Below, piece by piece: positions 1 to 6,792 of a stretch of DNA of 7,982 bases. The DNA lies in assembly GCA_031284645.1 (NCBI GenBank), contig JAITXS010000069.1, forward strand, positions 1-7,982. Direction: 5' to 3'. The position numbers were made by a program, and so were the translations under genes. The number at the start of each line of letters is the position of its first letter. Position 1 is the stretch's first letter. The notes under the pieces are model-generated. The model saw only the letters and a list, made by a program, of their open reading frames with translations. It ran no database searches and was not told the DNA's origin. This DNA is from Spirochaetaceae bacterium. Its GTDB lineage: Bacteria; Spirochaetota; Spirochaetia; Treponematales; Breznakiellaceae.

Positions 1-221
1 AAAGTGAAAAACGCCATTGCTTCAGGAATATATGCTGTCCCGCTTAACATTTTTGTTCGTATAAATGCCGCGCCCTCACGATAAAATGAAAATGAAAATA
101 AAAAACCGATAACAAGCCAGGCAGCTCCGGTTAGTTCAGCCACAAGTCCCCGAAAAGCAGCGTGACTTGCCACAATAAAAAAAACAAAAAGCAGGATAAT
201 ATCAAGCAGAGAAAGGCTCAT
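1..221 (-). CDS. cvpA: CvpA family membrane protein, N-terminal part (cut by window edge)
   Basis: I read a partial minus-strand frame of 73 codons that starts at ATG 219-221 and is still open at base 1. The protein begins MSLSLLDIILLFVFF, continues with a conserved-looking turn, AFRGLVAELTG, and then a second hydrophobic segment around residues 32-46. A 'DII' start, a first helix, an 'RG(L/F)' motif and a second helix are the usual N-terminus of the CvpA (colicin V production) family of inner-membrane proteins. An AAGGAG ribosome site at 231-236 lies 9 nt from the ATG, inside the end of murG. Only 2 nt separate it from the murG stop, so the two genes are almost certainly co-transcribed and translationally coupled. 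CvpA proteins have been linked to envelope homeostasis, but the molecular role is unsettled. The missing C-terminus prevents a full family check. Confidence 0.78.
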   Translation of the reverse strand, partial: MSLSLLDIILLFVFFIVASHAAFRGLVAELTGAAWLVIGFLFSFSFYREGAAFIRTKMLSGTAYIPEAMAFFT

Positions 222-223
222 CG

Positions 224-1318
224 TTACAAACTCCTTGAAAACAAAACAATATCTTCGCTTATTGTTTGCGCGGCGTTTTTCTCCCCTGCGGCTTTAGATA
301 AAGCGGCCATAGACGTCCATCGTTTTTCATCATGTATCAATGAGTGCAGCTCTTGTAATAAAACTTCCGGCGTTGGATGGATCAGCATAATCGCGGCACC
401 TTGCCCGGAAAAATACCGCGCGTTCTCCACCTGATCGCCGCGTGTTCCGCTGCCGGAAAGCGGAACAAGGATCATGGGGACGCCGATTGCCGCCGATTCC
501 CACACAGTTCCGGCACCACTTCTGCCAATCACAAGCGAGGCAGATGCAAGAACATCGGGCATTTCGTTTTTTATATACGGAATAGGAAGATAGTCCTGTT
601 CGTGGCCCGAGGCAGGAGAGACTGCGCTGTTCCCCGTTTGATGAACAACAAAAAAAGAGCTTGTCAGCTCCGGTAGGCACAGTGCGACTAAGTCATTAAT
701 TTCTTTTGCCCCCTGGCTGCCGCCTAACACCAAGAGTATTTTTTTATTCCCCTTAACGCCAAGAAAGGCCCTGCCTTTTTCTCCATCGGCCTCTCTAAAC
801 TCGGATCTCACGGGATTCCCCGAACAAAGTATCCGCGCTCGGAGATCTTCTTTAAAAAATAATGCTGTTTTTTCATAAGCAGTATAAATCCTTGCAGCAA
901 AACAGGCATTTATCTTTGTCGCAAGTCCCGGACTAAAATCGGATTCGTGTGTCCATACCGGAATTTTTAAACGGGAGGCGGCAATAACAGGAGGCACGCT
1001 TACAAAGCCGCCTTTTGAGAAAAGAAGCGCGGGTTTTTCGATTTTCAAGATTTTTTTTGCCGCGAAGTATCCTTTTATTATTTTGAATATATCGGAGATA
1101 TTTTTCAAAGAAAAATAACGGCGGAGTTTACCGGAACTTATTCCATAAAAACGGAAAGAGGCTCCTTCAACGATAGATCTATCCATGCCCTTATCCGCGC
1201 CTATATAAAAAATATCGACATTGTGTTTTTCTTTAAGCATGCGGGCAATTGCCAGCGCCGGATAGATGTGTCCGCCGGTACCGCCGCCTGTAAATGCGAT
1301 TTTCAAGCTGCTTGCCAC
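224..1318 (-). CDS. murG: MurG, UDP-GlcNAc:lipid I N-acetylglucosamine transferase
   Basis: MurG is the peripheral inner-membrane GT-B glycosyltransferase that adds GlcNAc to lipid I to give lipid II, the last cytoplasmic step of peptidoglycan precursor synthesis. The 364 residues match the usual family length (about 355-370). The N-terminal domain has the glycine loop GGGTGGHIYPAL (11-22), a second loop GGFVSVPP (103-110) and THESDFSPGL (123-132), the 'HESD' version common outside proteobacteria in place of 'HEQN'. The C-terminal UDP-GlcNAc domain has LGGSQGAKEIN (198-208), GRSGAGTVWE (265-274, with the conserved Glu at the end) and GTRGDQVENA (291-300). The start is GTG at 1316-1318, chosen because GGAGG (1325-1329) lies 6 nt upstream and the glycine loop follows directly. 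It sits 66 nt after the phosphoesterase gene and 2 nt before cvpA, all on one strand. No key residue appears to be missing. Confidence 0.97.
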   Translation of the reverse strand: MASSLKIAFTGGGTGGHIYPALAIARMLKEKHNVDIFYIGADKGMDRSIVEGASFRFYGISSGKLRRYFSLKNISDIFKIIKGYFAAKKILKIEKPALLFSKGGFVSVPPVIAASRLKIPVWTHESDFSPGLATKINACFAARIYTAYEKTALFFKEDLRARILCSGNPVRSEFREADGEKGRAFLGVKGNKKILLVLGGSQGAKEINDLVALCLPELTSSFFVVHQTGNSAVSPASGHEQDYLPIPYIKNEMPDVLASASLVIGRSGAGTVWESAAIGVPMILVPLSGSGTRGDQVENARYFSGQGAAIMLIHPTPEVLLQELHSLIHDEKRWTSMAALSKAAGEKNAAQTISEDIVLFSRSL

Positions 1319-1324
1319 AATTTG

Positions 1325-1329
1325 CCTCC
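1325..1329 (-). promoter_or_regulatory. Shine-Dalgarno site that fixes the GTG start of murG
   Basis: On the minus strand, GGAGG is followed by 6 nt and then GTG. No ATG in the same frame lies nearby, and a later start would cut into the glycine-loop strand. This site therefore decides the non-ATG start. Confidence 0.8.
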
Positions 1330-1384
1330 AAACATCATTTTTGACGCACCGAATTTTTTCAGGGATTTCTAAAAATCAAATTCC

Positions 1385-2380
1385 TTATTTTAAAATCTTT
1401 TCAAACTCGGTGATCAGGTCTTGTGTCAATGTAGCAATCGTGCCTTTTCTGATAAAACCGGCGGCGTTTTTGTGTCCGCCGCCACCGAGGGCTGCGGCAA
1501 CGGACGCCACATCAAGCTTATCAAGGGATCGCAGACCAACGGCGCAGTTTTCTTGCGACTCCTGCCGTATTATGGCAATTGCCTCGACTCCCTTAATTGC
1601 AAAGAAAAGTTGATAAAGGGTGTCGGAATCGCGGCCTTCCAAGCCGTAACGTTCTGTTTCAGCTAATTCTTCCGAGGAAATAATCAGTCTACCTGAAAAA
1701 TACAACTGGGCGCGGGAAAGAATCGCGCCTAGAAGTTTGCGGGAATCAAGACTTTTACCGCCGTTAATTGAGCCAAATGTTTTTTTAGGGCTTGCACCGG
1801 CCCGGACAAGGGAGGACGCAAGTGTGAAAATTTCTTCGGCTGCGGAGTCCAAATGGCGAAAAAACCCTGTATCGGTACAAAGTCCTAAAAAAAGCGCTTT
1901 TGCCTCTTCTTGATCCGGCTCAATCCCAAATTCTTCAAAGAGAAAAAAAATCAAAACAACACAGGCGGGCGCCGAAGCGTCAACATAGAGAACTCCTCTG
2001 TTATTTTTACCCGTTGCATGATGATCGATGACTGCAAGAGGAAGACTTTCGAATGCTTTTTCGATATCTCCGGTTCTTTCCGGTGAGGAACAATCAACAA
2101 TGATTACCGCGCTTTTTTGCCCGTTTTCTTCCGCTTTTTTAATTTCAGCACGGATTTTTTCAGCGTCCGTTAAAAATAAATCTTTGAAGGGAAGAATTTC
2201 AAAACGTTTAAACGGACCTGCCGAACAGAGCTGTGTTTTTTTACCCAGACGCCGCAAAAGTGAGGCAAGAGCAAACTGACTGCCGACACAATCAGCATCA
2301 GGTTCTTTGTGCCCGACAATAAAAAAAAATTCGTAATTATGTATGAAATCTACAAGTGGTGGTGGGCACCGAACAATCAA
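1385..2380 (-). CDS. nrnA: DHH/DHHA1 phosphoesterase, NrnA-like (nanoRNase / pAp phosphatase)
   Basis: The 331-residue protein has the full two-domain layout of the DHH family, type 1. Metal-binding motifs of the DHH domain are visible: GHKEPDADCVGS (23-34; His24, Asp28, Asp30), VDCSSPERTG (95-104; Asp96), VIDHHATG (117-124, the DHH signature) and GLCTDTGFFRH (166-176; Asp170). The DHHA1 domain ends with GGGGHKNAAGF (299-309), which contacts the substrate. Bacillus NrnA (313 aa) degrades 2-5 nt RNAs and dephosphorylates pAp, and some relatives cleave pApA or c-di-AMP, so the exact substrate is not proven here. The first motif has 'EPDADCVGS' where 'NPDGDAIGS' is commoner, which is a conservative change. 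The start is TTG (2378-2380) with AAGGAG 6 nt upstream. It lies between the secreted-protein gene (46 nt upstream) and murG (66 nt downstream). Confidence 0.88.
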   Translation of the reverse strand: MIVRCPPPLVDFIHNYEFFFIVGHKEPDADCVGSQFALASLLRRLGKKTQLCSAGPFKRFEILPFKDLFLTDAEKIRAEIKKAEENGQKSAVIIVDCSSPERTGDIEKAFESLPLAVIDHHATGKNNRGVLYVDASAPACVVLIFFLFEEFGIEPDQEEAKALFLGLCTDTGFFRHLDSAAEEIFTLASSLVRAGASPKKTFGSINGGKSLDSRKLLGAILSRAQLYFSGRLIISSEELAETERYGLEGRDSDTLYQLFFAIKGVEAIAIIRQESQENCAVGLRSLDKLDVASVAAALGGGGHKNAAGFIRKGTIATLTQDLITEFEKILK

Positions 2381-2386
2381 ATCTGT

Positions 2387-2392
2387 CTCCTT
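2387..2392 (-). promoter_or_regulatory. Shine-Dalgarno site that fixes the TTG start of the DHH phosphoesterase
   Basis: On the minus strand, AAGGAG is followed by ACAGAT and then TTG. The spacing is ideal, and translation from here gives 23 residues before the first metal-binding His, as expected for this family. No in-frame ATG lies before that motif. Confidence 0.75.
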
Positions 2393-2426
2393 TCCGCAAA
2401 GTCAAGTCCTTCGTAAAGGTTCCCGC

Positions 2427-2885
2427 TTATTTATAGTCTATTTTTAAATCGGTAATATTTTCAAAATTCTTATCATAATCCGAATGAGGATCAATTCTTC
2501 CCCATGTGATATGATCAGGTTCCTTGCGGAGATAAAGCCGCACATGATCTACAGTGCCGCCTTTATAATAGATGCTCATATGCGGCCATACTTTACCGGG
2601 TCCAAGAAGGATAATTTCTCCCTTGGGGGCTTCGGAAGTGCTGTCTTCACGAACAAACCAACTGAGCGGCAGATAGGCCTTCCTGTCCATCAATGCGGCT
2701 TTCCGGTATTGGATAACATAACCTTTGTTATGAGACCAAATCTTTTCAATCGGAACCTGGACAACATAGAATTCCGATTCCCGCTCGGTGCCGGACCCTT
2801 TCGCGGCTTCCTGCGCGTTTATGGGCACAAAAACCCCCGCAAATACAAGAAAAGCCCCGATAGACATTAATTTTGATACTTTCAT
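2427..2885 (-). CDS. Small secreted protein of unknown function
   Basis: I do not recognise this 152-residue protein. It has a clear type I signal peptide: basic MKVSK, a hydrophobic core (about 6-20), and a likely cleavage after Ala24 (INA before QEAAKG). No lipobox Cys is present, so a soluble periplasmic protein or outer-leaflet protein is inferred. The mature part (about 128 residues) is rich in aromatic residues and beta-type alternation, for example YVIQYRKAALMDRKAYLPLSWF (two pieces around 56-77) and a later HVRLYLRKEPDHITWGRID stretch. Tyr, Trp and His are frequent, and Cys is absent. A small beta-sandwich fold is possible but unproven. The ATG (2883-2885) has AAGAGG 5 nt upstream and a good promoter before that, so this is the first gene of the operon that continues into the DHH phosphoesterase, murG and cvpA. 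That position suggests an envelope role, which is inference only. Confidence 0.82.
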   Translation of the reverse strand: MKVSKLMSIGAFLVFAGVFVPINAQEAAKGSGTERESEFYVVQVPIEKIWSHNKGYVIQYRKAALMDRKAYLPLSWFVREDSTSEAPKGEIILLGPGKVWPHMSIYYKGGTVDHVRLYLRKEPDHITWGRIDPHSDYDKNFENITDLKIDYK

Positions 2886-2910
2886 TTCAACCTCTTGTCA
2901 ATTTAATAAC

Positions 2911-2939
2911 ATTATCGCTTGTTTTTATGAAAAATTCAA
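2911..2939 (-). promoter_or_regulatory. Sigma70-like promoter of the secreted protein / phosphoesterase / murG / cvpA operon
   Basis: On the minus strand, a -35 box TTGAAT (2934-2939) and a -10 box GATAAT (2911-2916) are separated by exactly 17 nt. The predicted start of transcription lies about 20 nt before the AAGAGG ribosome site and the ATG at 2885, a compact arrangement. No other promoter of similar quality was seen in front of the later genes of this operon. Confidence 0.6.
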
Positions 2940-3022
2940 GAGCTTATCTGAATTTAACAAAAATAAAGAAGGAACCCCGGCTGTCCGAATCAATAATTTA
3001 ATGAAAACACCGCTTGATTTTT

Positions 3023-3139
3023 ATGTTAAAACTATCGTTTATGGGGAAAAGCCGCGCTGAACTTAAGGAAACGGAGTATATGCGAAGGCTCCCTGAGCTC
3101 AAAAAAGAGTTGAAAATCTTTAAAAACCCGGGGGCTTAA
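3023..3139 (+). other. Possible small ORF (38 aa) or gene remnant upstream of trpF
   Basis: From ATG 3023 (or an inner ATG at 3041) a frame runs to TAA 3137-3139. Its product is highly charged, with the core ELKETEYMRRLPELKKELKIF, and looks like a short amphipathic helix. There is no Shine-Dalgarno site before either ATG and no tryptophan codon, so it does not look like a classical trp leader. The +1-shifted frame just upstream (stop at 3058-3060) also reads like protein, ending in a DFYVKTIVYGEKPR stretch. A frameshifted relic of a lost gene is therefore as likely as a real microprotein. A weak terminator-like hairpin follows 11 nt after the stop. Confidence 0.25.
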
Positions 3140-3149
3140 CTATTTTCTT

Positions 3150-3180
3150 CCGGATCACATCTTATTTCCGGCGTTTTTTT
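3150..3180 (+). terminator. Weak hairpin plus T-run between the small ORF and trpF
   Basis: CCGGA (3150-3154) pairs with TCCGG (3167-3171) around a 12-nt loop, followed by CG and seven T (3174-3180). The stem has only 5 bp, which is weak for an intrinsic terminator. A further CCGG at 3128-3131 could pair with either arm, so alternative folds exist. It lies 57 nt before the trpF ATG. Confidence 0.3.
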
Positions 3181-3237
3181 AAACGGGTATTTTTACCATC
3201 CCCTAGATTATGTACCCTACTTTTGTTATTTTTATTT

Positions 3238-3888
3238 ATGAAAATAAAAATCTGTGGGCTTTTTCGCGATAATGATATTGATTTTGTAAACGAGGCAAAG
3301 CCCGATTATGCGGGTTTTGTTTTTACCAAAAGTGCCCGGCAAATATCGGAAGCGGCGGCGGCGAAATTCAGGGCAAAACTTCACAAAAATATCATTTCGG
3401 TCGGCGTCTTTAAAAATACGACTCTTGACGATATAGTTCGTTTATACAACAAGCATATTATCAGCATAGCGCAATTACACGGTGAGGAAAGCGATGAATA
3501 TATATACGCCTTAAAAACACGCGGCGTTATGACGGTCATTAAAGCGCTGAAAATCCGGGAGGGAATGGGAAAGAAAAGCCTGGAAACGGAGAGCGCCTCG
3601 TATAAAAACGCTGATTTTTTATTATTCGACAGCTCAGGCGGGAGCGGAAAAACTTTTGACTGGGATCTGCTCCGCACTTCAGACTCCCGGCTTGCGCCGC
3701 CCGAGATGCGCCGGACACCCTATTTCTTGGCGGGCGGCATTAATTGTGATAATATCGATCAGGCTATCAAAATGAAACCGTTTTGCATTGATGTTTCAAG
3801 CGGCGTGGAAACAGATGGTCTTAAGGACAGGGATAAAATTATCAAAATGGTAAGCTCCGTCCGATCGGCAAAACCAAGGGAGTTATAA
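3238..3888 (+). CDS. trpF: TrpF, phosphoribosylanthranilate isomerase
   Basis: TrpF converts N-(5'-phosphoribosyl)anthranilate to the enol form of CdRP (Amadori rearrangement), the third step of tryptophan synthesis in the cytosol. From the ATG at 3238 it is 216 residues, a normal length for a monofunctional enzyme. The (beta/alpha)8-barrel marks are clear: strand 1 MKIKICGL with catalytic Cys6, DYAGFVF (23-29), AQLHGEE (78-84), LLFDSSGGSGKTFDW (128-142) with catalytic Asp131, LAGGIN (164-169) and DVSSGVE (185-191) for phosphate binding. A TTG at 3223 would add five residues, but the family normally begins at the KICG strand, so I chose the ATG. Neither start has a recognisable Shine-Dalgarno site, which is unusual beside the strong one for trpB. 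It is 1 nt from trpB, and no trpC, trpD or trpE is in view. Confidence 0.95.
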   Translation: MKIKICGLFRDNDIDFVNEAKPDYAGFVFTKSARQISEAAAAKFRAKLHKNIISVGVFKNTTLDDIVRLYNKHIISIAQLHGEESDEYIYALKTRGVMTVIKALKIREGMGKKSLETESASYKNADFLLFDSSGGSGKTFDWDLLRTSDSRLAPPEMRRTPYFLAGGINCDNIDQAIKMKPFCIDVSSGVETDGLKDRDKIIKMVSSVRSAKPREL

Positions 3889-3889
3889 T

Positions 3890-5074
3890 ATGAATAAAGG
3901 CAGATTCGGCGATTTCGGGGGTCAGTATATTCCGGAAACTTTGATGAACGAGATTATTAATCTTGAAAAAGCTTACGAATATTATAAAAACGACAAAGAT
4001 TTTACGGCGGAACTCAACTACCTTCTTGAGAACTATGCGGGACGGCCTTCACGTCTCTATTATGCTGAAAAAATGACAAAAGATTTAGGCGGGGCAAAAA
4101 TCTATCTTAAACGGGAGGATTTAAACCACACCGGTTCGCATAAAATCAACAATGTGCTGGGGCAGGCGCTTCTTGCGAAAAAAATGGGCAAAAAACGTAT
4201 TATTGCCGAAACCGGCGCGGGTCAGCACGGTGTTGCAGCTGCAACCGCCGCAGCCTTGCTTGATCTTGAATGTGAAGTCTTTATGGGCAAAGAAGATACA
4301 CTCCGTCAGGTATTAAATGTGTACCGCATGGAATTACTCGGCGCGAAGGTCAACGCAGTGACTTCCGGCACACAAACTTTAAAAGACGCAGTAAACGAAA
4401 CCATGCGCGAGTGGGTGTCACGAATTGCCGACACTCATTATGTTTTGGGCTCGGTCATGGGCCCCCACCCTTTCCCGACTATTGTGCGCGATTTTCAAAG
4501 TGTTATCAGTAAAGAAGCACGAGAGCAGATTCTCTCTGCTGAGGGGAAGCTTCCCTCAGCAGTACTTGCCTGTGTCGGCGGCGGGAGTAATGCAATCGGT
4601 ATGTTTTATCATTTTATCGGGGACAAAAGCGTCCGCTTGATCGGCTGCGAAGCTGCCGGAAAAGGAATAAATACTGACCAACACGCGGCGACTATTGCCA
4701 AGGGGAGTACCGGTGTTTTTCATGGCATGAAGTCCCTGTTCTGCCAAAATGACGAAGGGCAAATCTCGCCGGTCTATTCGATTTCTGCAGGGCTGGATTA
4801 CCCGGGTATAGGGCCGGAACACGCTCATCTGCACACAACAGGCAGGGCGGAATATGTCTCAGTTACCGATGAAGAGGCGGTCTCGGCTTTTGAATATCTT
4901 TCAAGATGCGAAGGCATTATTCCTGCGGTGGAAAGCGCTCATGCTGTTGCTTACGCCAGAACTTTTGCGCCGAAATTCAGCAAAGATGAAAACATTATTA
5001 TCTGCCTCTCGGGCCGCGGTGACAAAGATGTTGCCGCCATCGCGCGTTATCGAGGTAAAATACTCAATGAATAA
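3890..5074 (+). CDS. trpB: TrpB, tryptophan synthase beta subunit
   Basis: TrpB is the PLP enzyme that condenses indole with L-serine to give L-tryptophan, normally as the alpha2-beta2 complex with TrpA. The 394 residues match the standard TrpB1 class (E. coli 397). It begins GRFGDFGGQYIPETLM. PLP attaches at Lys85 in NHTGSHKINN (79-88), the catalytic Glu is Glu107 in AETGAGQHG (106-114), the phosphate loop is GGGSNA (230-235), and Ser374 in SGRGDKD (374-380) faces the pyridine nitrogen. The COMM region that signals to the alpha subunit (about 100-185) is intact, which suggests it evolved with a TrpA partner. The ATG has AAGGGAG (3876-3882) 7 nt upstream, inside the end of trpF. No trpA follows; a convergent gene starts 58 nt later. 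A strong palindrome is embedded at 4536-4562. Confidence 0.97.
   Translation: MNKGRFGDFGGQYIPETLMNEIINLEKAYEYYKNDKDFTAELNYLLENYAGRPSRLYYAEKMTKDLGGAKIYLKREDLNHTGSHKINNVLGQALLAKKMGKKRIIAETGAGQHGVAAATAAALLDLECEVFMGKEDTLRQVLNVYRMELLGAKVNAVTSGTQTLKDAVNETMREWVSRIADTHYVLGSVMGPHPFPTIVRDFQSVISKEAREQILSAEGKLPSAVLACVGGGSNAIGMFYHFIGDKSVRLIGCEAAGKGINTDQHAATIAKGSTGVFHGMKSLFCQNDEGQISPVYSISAGLDYPGIGPEHAHLHTTGRAEYVSVTDEEAVSAFEYLSRCEGIIPAVESAHAVAYARTFAPKFSKDENIIICLSGRGDKDVAAIARYRGKILNE
4536..4562 (+). repeat. Near-perfect 10-bp-arm inverted repeat inside trpB
   Basis: CTGCTGAGGG (4536-4545) and CCCTCAGCAG (4553-4562) are exact inverse complements around a 7-nt centre, GAAGCTT. They encode the variable surface stretch around residues 216-225 just before the conserved GGGSN loop. 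The reading frame is intact and there is no T-run, so it is not a terminator. It may be a chance product of ordinary codons, although the RNA hairpin would be very stable. Confidence 0.7.
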
Positions 5075-5132
5075 CGCGGCGCAGGAAGATTAGGGTTCAT
5101 TTTAATGTGCACAAAAGCTGTACTTTGAAACA
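5075..5132. other. Convergent spacer between trpB and the MinD-like gene
   Basis: These 58 nt separate the stop codons of two converging genes. I looked for a stem with a T-run on either strand and found none of convincing strength. Termination here may be factor-dependent, or transcripts may overlap. Confidence 0.5.
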
Positions 5133-6278
5133 CTACAGGGTAAAACCTTTGGCGATTGCTTTTGATAGTTTGCTTTTTAAAAAATTATTTTCTTTTTTCA
5201 GTTTGCTTATCTCAAATTGCTGGGTTTTTACGGTCTCGACAAGATCTCCTTCGCTTAATATGCCGGAATGGAGCAATTCCTCGACATATTCTTTTTTATT
5301 CGCAAAATCAGCCTCGGCTTCCATAGCCGCCTCTTGATAGCTTTCGTCTACATTTTTATCAAGGCTAAACTCATAATCATTCTCGCTGCTTGTCTGCATG
5401 ATTTTATCGGCAATACGGTAGATCGCCTGCGCGATAACAGACTGAGGCTTATAGAGCAAGACGGGCAGGCGGGATGCAAGGCTTATGTCTTGTATAGCGT
5501 CACGGTAAATAACACCTAAATGTTCGATTTTCAAGCTCAGATACGCTTCGCAGGAACGGCGTATTTTCATTGCAAGATCAGTATCTTTTGGATCATCGAG
5601 CATATTCAAAATAAGGCGCGGATGAAAATGATCAAGCACATTTTTAAATTTCGTATAGGATTTTTCATCCCGCTTTTCTATTTCCTCAAGCATCTTGGGA
5701 AGATAAAACAGTTTAAAGCCGGATCCGTCTTTCCTTAAGGTCTCAAGATATTCATAAGCCGGACTGTTTCGGGTAAAGGAACTATACAGCAGTCTGAAGA
5801 CTGCATTTTTTAAAAAAACATAGGCGTTCAGCGTTGCGGTAACGGTCGGCGCGCTTACGATAATCCCGCTGCCCGAGATTAAAAAGAAATCAAGGATGGA
5901 CTGATGAGTGCCTGCGCCTAAATCAAGAACCATAATATCCGCTTCAAGCGAATGTAATTTTCTGATAATAGCGCGGCGCTGGCTGAGTTTTAAATTTGCC
6001 GTACCCGGAATCTCAGCATCTCCCGGGATAAAACGGAGATTGGGGATATCAGTTTCCGCGACAACGCTGTTAAAATCGATCTTGTTATCATTAAGATACG
6101 CGCCCAAACTGCCTCCGGGCTTTCTGTGTCCTATAATAAGGTGCAAATTCGATGCGCCTAAGTCCAAGTCGACTAAAATAACCCGTTTCCCCGCCTGGGC
6201 AAAGGCAATAGCCAGATTTGCGGCGACAAGCGACTTTCCCACACCACCCTTACCGCTTGCTATTGGTATTACTCGCAT
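5133..6278 (-). CDS. MinD/FlhG-type P-loop ATPase with C-terminal coiled-coil extension
   Basis: This 381-residue protein belongs to the SIMIBI MinD/ParA ATPases. It has a deviant Walker A, SGKGGVGKS (8-16), with signature Lys10 and P-loop Lys15, then VDLDLGASNLH (36-46) as the A' motif and IMVLDLGAGTHQS (115-127) as Walker B. Family members dimerise on ATP and position flagella, division sites or cargo. The 'DLDLG.SNLH' and 'DLGAGT...LDFF' patterns resemble the FlhG-related group seen in deltaproteobacteria and spirochaetes (from memory). Residues about 300-381 go beyond the ATPase core: an acidic stretch (EAAMEAEADF), then a heptad-like helix (QQFEISKLKKENNFLKSKL) ending in the C-terminal GFTL. 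I do not see an obvious MinD membrane-targeting helix, although the basic C-terminal helix might act as one. The ATG has AGGAGT just upstream. It follows the membrane-protein gene by 28 nt, so co-transcription is likely. No flhF or flagellar gene is in the window, so the cellular task is open. Confidence 0.9.
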   Translation of the reverse strand: MRVIPIASGKGGVGKSLVAANLAIAFAQAGKRVILVDLDLGASNLHLIIGHRKPGGSLGAYLNDNKIDFNSVVAETDIPNLRFIPGDAEIPGTANLKLSQRRAIIRKLHSLEADIMVLDLGAGTHQSILDFFLISGSGIIVSAPTVTATLNAYVFLKNAVFRLLYSSFTRNSPAYEYLETLRKDGSGFKLFYLPKMLEEIEKRDEKSYTKFKNVLDHFHPRLILNMLDDPKDTDLAMKIRRSCEAYLSLKIEHLGVIYRDAIQDISLASRLPVLLYKPQSVIAQAIYRIADKIMQTSSENDYEFSLDKNVDESYQEAAMEAEADFANKKEYVEELLHSGILSEGDLVETVKTQQFEISKLKKENNFLKSKLSKAIAKGFTL

Positions 6279-6306
6279 TGATACTCCTATTGCTTTCTTT
6301 TAAAAT

Positions 6307-6783
6307 TTACGATGTTTTTCCTGCTGCTCTATTATCGGAGGAAATTTCCAAGTTTGAGAGATCACGTTTTTTGCAGCTTGAAAAGATTCCGGCAATCGAA
6401 AACAGGTCAATGAATGACAAGACCGGTATGGCAATATCCAACAGTATATCTTTGGACGCGGCAAAAGGAAAAGAGGGAAACAGTCCGCTTAAAGGCTTGT
6501 TCACATAAATCCAGATAAAAACCGCGACAATGCCTATGGTTTTCCCCGCGATATAGAGAAAGGCAAAGGGACGGTAAGATAAATTATCATACCACAGGAA
6601 AAACGCCATAAGCGGAAAAATCGCAAGCGGTGCTGCATAGACCAGAAACGGAATTGACTGTAACCCCGATCTGCCGTTTGCATTGGACACAGCGGCAAAG
6701 AGAGTAAGAATTGTTATCATCACGATAAACCGGAAAACATCATAACCGGCGATCACAAGGCACAAAAGAGGGCGTTTTTGCAT
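6307..6783 (-). CDS. Four-helix integral membrane protein of unknown function
   Basis: I do not recognise the family. The 158 residues contain four hydrophobic segments at about 15-34, 44-64, 73-94 and 112-135. A basic N-terminus (MQKR) and a hydrophilic, polar C-terminal tail of about 22 residues (beginning CKKRDLSNLE) suggest that both ends are cytoplasmic. It is followed after 28 nt by the MinD/FlhG-type ATPase on the same strand, so the pair probably forms an operon, and the membrane protein is a candidate anchor or partner for that ATPase (inference). The ATG at 6781-6783 has no Shine-Dalgarno sequence, and a TATAAA box lies only 9 nt upstream, which would give a nearly leaderless message. 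A longer transcript from the promoter at 7107-7134 is also possible. Helix spacing and a hydrophilic tail make a real gene likely. Confidence 0.75.
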   Translation of the reverse strand: MQKRPLLCLVIAGYDVFRFIVMITILTLFAAVSNANGRSGLQSIPFLVYAAPLAIFPLMAFFLWYDNLSYRPFAFLYIAGKTIGIVAVFIWIYVNKPLSGLFPSFPFAASKDILLDIAIPVLSFIDLFSIAGIFSSCKKRDLSNLEISSDNRAAGKTS

Positions 6784-6792
6784 ACAATAAAA

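Larger units (their letters stand above)
2886..3237. other. 352-nt divergent spacer between the murG operon and trpFB
   Basis: It holds the minus-strand promoter (2911-2939), a short plus-strand ORF (3023-3139), and a weak hairpin plus T-run (3150-3180). I found no convincing sigma70 promoter for trpF on the plus strand. I also found no tryptophan-rich leader peptide, T-box or palindromic TrpR-type operator that I could recognise. A small GGTA-TTTT-TACC inverted repeat sits at 3186-3197. No tRNA is visible. Confidence 0.6.

Noticed and set aside
2484..2870. A 128-codon plus-strand frame opposite the secreted-protein gene.
   Set aside because: The minus frame has a signal peptide, ribosome site and promoter; the plus frame has none of these.
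3223..3237. A TTG at 3223 as start of trpF, adding five residues.
   Set aside because: TrpF proteins normally start right at the KICG strand, and neither site has a Shine-Dalgarno sequence, so the ATG at 3238 is the simpler choice.
5908..6303. A 131-codon plus-strand frame opposite the MinD-like ATPase.
   Set aside because: The minus strand holds perfect Walker motifs over the same bases, so the plus frame is a shadow.
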